Position numbers and translations under genes: made by a program. Below, piece after piece: positions 58,021 through 64,000 of a stretch of 64,000 bases of DNA (its first letter is position 1; each line of letters begins with the position of its first letter). The stretch comes from Bostrychus sinensis (taxonomy: Eukaryota > Chordata > Actinopteri > Gobiiformes > Eleotridae), in assembly GCA_020698575.1 (NCBI GenBank), contig CM036244.1:10578534-10642533 (forward strand), read 5' to 3'. The notes below the pieces were generated by a model. That model had not been told where the DNA came from, made no database searches, and saw nothing but the letters and a program-made list of their open reading frames with translations.

Positions 58021-58434
58021 TTGTTTTGTGTATGTTTTATTGTGTCTCATGCCTGTTTAAATGTGATATCTGACTGCAAATGCCTGTGGTTTCTCTTCAC
58101 CAGAATACTGACTGCTAAAGCCTGTGTTTACATCCCTCATCTTATCTGTCTCTCATCTGTCTTGTCTAATGCAATGCTGCTGTCAGGTAAACAAAAAACT
58201 GTCAAAATATGTGGTATGGTCAAAACCGAGACTGGAAATAAAGCGTTTAATATATTTTGTTATATTCTGTGACTGTTCAGTTTATAAGTCCTGTATGTGT
58301 TGGTACAAGAAGCCCCTTTCTGCAGCTCTCTTTCTTTCAGGGGTTACAAAAGCAAATCATTCATGTGCAGTGGCTGTACTCAAGTAAAAGTACTGTATAA
58401 AATTTACTTATTTAAAAAAGTACATTAGAATGTC

Positions 58435-58480
58435 TTCTTCTGTTTCTTCTTCTGTTTCTTCTTCTGTTTCTTCTTCTTCC
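58435..58480. repeat. 12-bp tandem repeat TTCTTCTGTTTC
   Basis: About four units of a 12-bp TTC-rich motif. Confidence 0.9.
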
Positions 58481-58619
58481 CCAATTTTCAACCACAGAGG
58501 ACAAAACTACTTTTACTTCCTTTGACAATTTAAACTTTTACTCAAATAAAATCATCCAAAATGTACTCAAGTAAAAGTATGTTCTACAAAATGTACTCAG
58601 AAACTAGTTTGTGAAGACT

Positions 58620-58935
58620 CTCACTCGTCCAGGGTAAATGCATCGCAACAAAAGTTAAAAAAGCAGTCATCTGGATTAGATTTTTCAAGTTGAAGACGTT
58701 TCACCTCTTATCCAAGAGGCTTTCTCAATTCTGAAATGAACTGGTAAGAGAGCTGGTTTATATTCTTCTAGGAAGGAGGAGTTTAGACCTGAAACTAAAT
58801 TCTATTGGTCAATGTGACCATGAATAGCCTAGTGGTTTCGGGTCATTAGGAGTCCTTTGTCCTCAGCTGGAGTGAGAGTCGTTAACCCTCCCCAGCCTGG
58901 GCAGCTCCTTCAGATGTAAATGACCTGAGTGAAAC
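58620..58935 (-). mobile_element. Penelope-like element fragment (tentative)
   Basis: On the - strand: AATATAAACCAGCTCTCTTA, AAAGCCTCTTGGATAAGAGG and TGAAACGTCTTCAACTTGAA, words I associate from memory with the region flanking fish Neptune/Poseidon Penelope-like ORFs. No GIY-YIG or RT coding is present. It could be another fish repeat family. Confidence 0.4.
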
Positions 58936-59254
58936 TGGTTTGTTTTGTTTGGGTTTCAGGAGACTATTGTAGTATTGTATTGTCTACCACTGTTTATATA
59001 AGTACATAGGTTTTTATATGCCAGGTGCCCATCCACCCTTCTTCCCTCTCCATTTATCAGGGCTTAGGACTGGCACAGCTTTTTGGCACCCTGTAGGGGA
59101 CTCAAAATCAAAGCTGTAAGAACTAACCACTTCACTAAAAAGGAGCATAGTAAATAAGTGTTTTGTGTTGTAAAATGGTTCAATAATAGGGTGGACAAGC
59201 CAAAGTTGAAATCTTAATCAGTGCTGACTCTTTTCTCATTTTGCTTTTATTTCT

Positions 59255-59965
59255 TAGGCTGCGTATTGTCCAGAATCTGGCGATACGATACACATGACAA
59301 TACAATAAATATCGATATATTGCAATACTGTAACAAAGGCAATATACTGCTTTTTTTAATATAAATATGAGTTTGGAAAACCTCACTTCTTACTTGTACA
59401 CCCCCACATGAACAAAATATTTTGAAATACATCTTATTAAAAATCAGAACAGTGAATACTGCCACAGTATTTCACAAACAAGTCCCCTTTCTCCAAATAA
59501 ACAACAAAATAAGAACAGCAAAACGTTTATTGGTCCCTCAGTGGGGAAATAAGTACAGTAAGAAGTATCATACAAGTTGTATCAAACAAGCGTACAGAAG
59601 AGTATCAGAGAGCAGTCTGGCCAAAGAGGCGAAAATAAAAAAACTAAACTACAACAATTTAGGCTAAATAAACTAAAATAGACTATGAGCAAATTAAATA
59701 CACTCTAAATATGTACAGCATATGGTCTGACAGAATGAGTGTGCACAGTATATGGATATTCATAAATATCACTGAAAAGTGCACAAAATTAAAGCGCTGC
59801 AAGAATTATTTTTATTAACATATGGAAAATATAATACTGGCAATGTTTTTATAACTTATTTTTCATTAAAAGAAGATACTAAATTATTGATACAACAGTA
59901 TTTGGTATCAGTGCAGTATCACCAAAGAAAGTATTGAGATGTTTCAACATTTATTTACAGCCCTA
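59255..59965. mobile_element. hAT-like element, diverged
   Basis: Left TAGGCTGCGTATTGTCC, right TTTACAGCCCTA, with an interior of CGATACGATACACATG and TATCGATATATTGCAA words as in other fish hAT MITEs. Flanks TTATTTCT and GTATTCCT share 6 of 8 bases, a weak TSD. A related left end begins near 10418. Confidence 0.5.
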
Positions 59966-60740
59966 GTATTCCTGTGTTTGTTTGTGTGACCCTGATACAC
60001 ATTTCAGAGTTCAAGTTTGTATTTTACCTGACAGCCGCATTTCAAAAGTTTTCCTCTTTTCTCACAGACATCAGTGCTCTGTCCATCCAGTTGTTCTTCA
60101 TGTCCTTTTTGCTTAAATCATTAGTCAACACAGAGACGAAGTAACGCTCCATGGTGTATTTTAGGAGATTCACAGAAAGCACATACTTTTACCTTTAAAA
60201 ATAAAATTCGGTATGATTCATTTCGTGCACGAACTAAACAGTAACCATATATTTCAAGTAACATGTTTAGATTAAGTCAGTACATTGTTTAACCATTGCT
60301 TACTGAAAATGCAAATGCCACAGAAAAAAAGATAAAAAATAATATCACCATCCATACTGTTGTCTTCAGATGATCAAATAATAAAATAAAAAAATCATTA
60401 GTTACTCATGGAGTCAGTGCTGAATGTCTGTATTGACTTTGAAACTGCTGATCTTATGAAATGCCTTTTTAAATGTTACTAATATAATCATTCTGCCTTC
60501 ATGTTGCTGCTATTGCAAAAGTATTTGCTGTGTAAATATTGCTTTCTGTGTAATTTGAAGAGTTTTGCTCAAATAAGAATACCATTATATTTAATATTAA
60601 AGCTGTGGTTACAACACTTTTATAGGGTTAGCTCCTGTGAAGCTGATGATTCACTGCAGATTTGCAACAAAAGGTTAATTTAATTCAGAGTTTGATCCAG
60701 TGGTGAAGTGTAGACCACTGCTCAGATGTGGGTTAGACAC

Positions 60741-61075
60741 TGCTGAGTCTTGGTTTAGTCCTAGGTTAGACCTGGTTTGACCTGGTTTAATCCTGGTTTG
60801 TGGTTTAATGCTGTTTAGTCATGGTTTAGTCCTGGTTTACGTTTTAATCCTAGTTTAATCCTGGTGTAGTCCCAACGTAGACCTGGTTTAAACCTGATTT
60901 AGTCATAGTTTAGTCCTAGTTTACCCCTGGTTTAGTCCTGGTTTAGCCTTAGTTTAGTCCTGGTTTAATCCTGGTTTACATATGCTTTTGTCCTTATTTA
61001 GTAATGCACATTTCTCACATATTCCCAGTTTTACTCCTTAGTTTAGACTTGATTTAGTCCTGATTTAGGACTTTT
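60741..61075 (+). repeat. TTTAGTCCTGG minisatellite tract 5
   Basis: In intron 13: repeated GTCCTGGTTTA, ATCCTGGTTTG and GTCATGGTTTAGTCC units, all on +. Preceded further upstream by a hAT-like element (59255-59965). Confidence 0.85.
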
Positions 61076-62807
61076 TAAATTCTATTTAAATGGTACTTGC
61101 AGCACCAAATATTTTCTGAGGTGTACCATTCATTGCATAAAGTTTAAGAATTACTGTTTTCGAGAAATCTCTAAGTTACTCTGAACAAAATTAACAATAT
61201 CAGACAACTACAAAACATGTTTTCTGCACATTTTGTATTGTAAGTATTTAGTGGCATATTAGCGTTGTTTATTAGAGCAGCATGTAAATGTTAGCCTGGC
61301 CAGCCACACACACTTATTTGTCATGGAGAAATGGGTCTGGGATCTCTTTCTTTCACAGCAACTCCTAACAGTATTATAACCATTTAGATTGGGTTGGCCT
61401 TTCTCTGATTGGTTGTGTGTCTAAAAGCTGTTCCCAGAGGTAGTTTATTCTGCGTCTATTGGAAATCCACACAGGTTAATTGCATGTATAGAAGAGAATT
61501 AGGATAGTTTGGCCTGGCTTGAGAAATGTAAATGTTAAATGACAAAACGACTCAACTGTATTATCCATATAACCACAGCAACAGCACTGATACTTTTCCA
61601 TTCTCCACTGCTGCTGCTATTTTCCTCCCCATGACAGAAAAACTAAGTCTGTCTCCCAAGAACAAAACTCTTCACATTACTGTCATATACTAAGTGAACA
61701 TCTTTGTGTCCTGTCTCTGATTTCATGTTTTTGTCATAGAAGCATTGCATTCAGCTTCCTGTAGCTTTGATCATCACTGGTGCATAGAGGAGGAATAACA
61801 GAGCGCTTCAAATTCAAGTCTTTTCTAAACGCATTGTTTTACAAATATAGCTCTTTTTTAAAATATATTCCTCTTTTGTTCATCAGCTGATGGATGAAGA
61901 CAATTTAAGGTTTGTTTCTCACTAGTCAGCATTAACTTCTGTTTTTCAACCTGGAACTTGGTAAAATGCTGTTTACCATCAGTTGTACCTTTGACATATT
62001 ATGGTAAGTATGGAAGCAATTAGTACATTAGAACATAGACCTTCACCAAGGCGGTGATTCCTGTCTTTGAATGGTAAAGATATTGTGCCCAAACCAGGGT
62101 GCAGCCAGTGCAACAACGCAGGAGGTTTAGGGGCCCATTAGAGTGGCCCCATGTTAATATGTGGTCAAGTCTGCAGCGCATACCTTTGTTACAGAACAGA
62201 GTTTTTAACATAAATTAAATTTTAAATCCTGTTAAATTTGTAAAATCATAACAAAAAGTACAAAAAAATTTGATAAATACACAAATTGTAATTAAAAAAC
62301 AAATATAATTTCACAGTATATAGATCTTGAATGAATAAGCACCGTTTTTTGTATCAAACTCCAGTAAACGAAAAAGTTTAGTGCATGAACCTGTTGTACT
62401 GAATGTGCTTCATAACTTTTGGGCCCATTCTAAAATCCTGCATTACCAAGTTACGCTTATCCTTATGTCTCACAGTGGTAAAAATATTAAATCTCTTAAA
62501 GCTAATACTTTGTTCCTTTACTGACCCCTTGTAGCTGGAGTTAGGAGGATCATCACTGTACCCCATAGACTTTGTTTTAATAATGTTAGAGTCTTTTTAG
62601 TGTTTCCTCTCTTTGCAAGGTTTCAAATGATGGTGAACATTTTCTTTAAGGACTGGGTTGAAAAACAGTGTACATCCAGCAGGGCCCCATTCATTTATAT
62701 TGATACTAATACCACATGCCTGTCATAAATAGGCTTTTGTGCAAAAAAAAAAAAAAAAAAAAAAAGATGTATTAACAGTAGTTGCTTCTACCTATCATCC
62801 CCCATAG

Positions 62808-62922
62808 AAACCCTGTTAACTTGGCAGTGTTAAAACTGAACGAGCAGGGCCTGTTGGACAAATTGAAAAACAGATGGTGGTATGACAAGGGCGAGTGCGG
62901 CACCGGGGGAGGGGACTCCAAG
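62808..62922 (+). CDS. gria1: GluA exon 14: flop cassette
   Basis: 115 nt, the size of the AMPA alternative cassettes, between cccatag and gtcaga. It completes Arg, then encodes NPVNLAVLKLNEQGLLDKLK, followed by NRWWYDKGECGTGGGDSK. The residues N-P at the start, LNEQGLLDKLK and GGGDSK identify it as flop; flip has T-P, LSEQGVLDKLK and AKDSGSK. The cassette ends S2 and tunes desensitisation speed. No flip exon was found between 56650 and 62807 or in the 1,078 nt after this exon, so flip is expected further downstream. Confidence 0.95.
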
Positions 62923-64000
62923 GTCAGAGCTCCGTGACCCCACCGGGTAACGTCAGGCAATGGCACAACAGGGCAACCGGCAAAAACTGCGATTTAACGT
63001 GGGACACTCCTGTGAGGCTCTGTGGCTTACACAGGCTGCTCAGACAGATACTGACCTGGACTAAATGATCATAGGGGTATTTAATGAAGACTAATGGAAC
63101 ATCTTAGTGTTCAGTATTTGTTGTTCATTCTTTTTTCAAATTATGAGACACAGTAAAAAGTCGGCGTACGATAAAATTAAACTATTTGAGAGACTGGAGG
63201 TACAGCTGTATACTACAGACTCACAGCTGTTGCCATAAATTTAAAAGGGAACAATGCAGCTTATTTTTTATCTTAATAAAACTGTTTCAGAGTCAGTGTG
63301 ATGGCTAAATAGGATGTTGAAGGGTAAATAAAGCCTCCTGAACCTCCCCCTGGTGTATATTGATGAAAAACCAGCCTTGCAATGATGGGATTACTGACCC
63401 GGTCCAGCGAGGGTTCAGACAGGAGTCTGGACTTGATTTTTTACCATGGTGTTTTATGCAGAAATGTAGATGGAGAGAAAATGCAACCAGAACAGTGAAG
63501 AAAGCTGGCCACTTTCAGTTGTCAGTTCTGCCTATTGTTATTCAATGTAGGCAGAAATTGTGTTGTTAATATTTAAATTTCGCCTGGGTTCTACATTTTT
63601 ATGTATCATAAAAATAAAGTGAATTCCAACCTAAGACAAGAAAACACTTTGGTTAACAAGTGTTACCAAAACAAGACAAGCTTCATTTGAGAGAATGTTG
63701 ACTTTCTGTAGTCAATTAACAGACTGCTCCATTTAACTGTTTTGTGTTGGGACTAGAGTTTAGATTTTCTGCCTGAGCCCAAGTGTGGCCTAAGGTTCAG
63801 GCTGGATCAGGCTGAGAATTTCCCGCTGCAGCCTTGCGTCAGGCTCTGTAGCTACAGCAGACAGCACATGCACTGTCAGTCAAACAGCTCAGGTTTGTGC
63901 ATGCATTGTGTGTCGGGTTGGGTTGGATTTATTGGGCCCAATCTAAGCTCTAGTTGGGACCACAGCCAATAATGACCAAATGTTCTCTACAACCTCAAAG
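62923..64000 (+). other. gria1: Intron after the flop exon, open at window end
   Basis: Begins gtcaga. Contains family D copy 3 at 63240-63560. No flip or M4 exon was recognised up to base 64000. Confidence 0.7.
63240..63560 (+). repeat. Dispersed repeat family D, copy 3
   Basis: Diverged copy with GGTAAATAAAGCCTCC, GAACCTCCCCCTGGTGT and GAGGGTTCAGACAGGAGTC-TGGACTTG, matching blocks of 27670-27930. It lies downstream of the flop exon. Confidence 0.5.

Larger units (their letters stand above)
56650..62807 (+). other. gria1: Intron 13 of the receptor gene (6.2 kb)
   Basis: Separates the S2 exon from the flop cassette. No flip exon (LSEQGVLDKLK or AKDSGSK) was seen. Contains a TIR element, short tandem repeats, a Penelope-like fragment, a hAT-like element and minisatellite 5. 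56760-57180, 59970-60700 and 61080-62800 have nothing recognisable beyond A runs (for example 62743-62765) and a degraded repeat near 62060-62470. Confidence 0.75.
11374..62922 (+). other. gria1: AMPA receptor gene (gria1-like), partial locus
   Basis: Fourteen exons with consensus GT/AG borders join in compatible phases into about 753 residues of a GluA subunit, a tetrameric glutamate-gated cation channel of the postsynaptic membrane. Order: ATD (exons 3-8 and part of 9), S1 (9, 10, start of 11a), M1 (11a), loop (11b, 11c), pore loop (11c), M3 and start of S2 (12), S2 (13, flop). Exon numbers follow mammalian GRIA genes. ATD signatures RRTVNML, LHVCFVTPSFPV and LQLRPELQ favour GluA1 over GluA2-4. 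Missing: signal and first ATD exon(s) upstream, flip, M4 and tail downstream. One frameshift in exon 12 breaks the reading frame. Family assignment is very secure; paralog assignment is less so, because the ATD has diverged from mammalian GluA1 much more than the ligand-binding domain. Confidence 0.93.

Noticed and set aside
57867..58387. Leu/Cys/Val-rich + frames
   Set aside because: Arise from CT/TG and GTCT simple repeats.

Overview
The window is vertebrate, almost certainly teleost fish, nuclear DNA. It is AT-rich, intron-dominated and crowded with fish-type mobile elements: DIRS, Rex/RTE- and L2/CR1-like LINE tails, hAT, piggyBac, pogo, Mutator-like MITEs and Tc1. No prokaryotic genes, CRISPR arrays or complete transposons were seen.

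The only cellular gene recognised is an AMPA-type ionotropic glutamate receptor on the + strand. Fourteen coding exons run from 11374 to 62922 (2,259 nt, about 753 residues). They cover most of the amino-terminal domain (ATD), ligand-binding segment S1, M1, the M1-M2 loop, the pore loop, M3, and S2 up to the flop cassette. The ATD resembles GluA1 most (for example RRTVNML, LHVCFVTPSFPV, NQF-LQLRPEL), so I call it gria1-like. Signal-peptide exon(s) and the first ATD exon must lie upstream of base 1. The flip cassette, M4 and the C-terminal tail must lie beyond 64000. Exon sizes (240, 54, 168, 105, 207, 248, 115) and phases match the conserved GRIA plan as I remember it.

Three features of the gene stand out. 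(1) The exon carrying M3 has one extra base at about 54839. This breaks the frame just before the S2 motif YGTLEGGSTKEFF and gives a stop early in the next exon; it is a sequencing or assembly error, a null allele, or a decaying paralog. (2) The region that is one 371-nt exon in mammalian GRIA genes is here three exons (216+121+127 nt). The M1-M2 cytoplasmic loop is 31 residues longer and rich in acidic, Ser and Gln/Asn residues. (3) The acceptor of the second ATD exon is preceded by (TG)11 instead of a normal polypyrimidine tract.

Layout: 1-420 unannotated; about 420-2520 an internally deleted DIRS-like YR retrotransposon; 2520-11373 non-coding with repeats; 11374-11613 first visible exon; 11614-33757 a 22-kb intron with pogo, LINE, hAT and palindromic elements; 33758-46635 ten further ATD, S1, M1 and pore-loop exons with repeat-filled introns; 46636-54681 an 8-kb intron with Tc1 and LINE relics; 54682-56649 the M3 and S2 exons; 56650-62807 a repeat-rich intron; 62808-62922 the flop exon; then intron to the end. 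Several MITEs have clear target-site duplications (TSDs: hAT 8 bp, Mutator-like 9 bp, piggyBac TTAA), so insertion boundaries can be given to the base. All family names come from recognition by eye; no database search was run.
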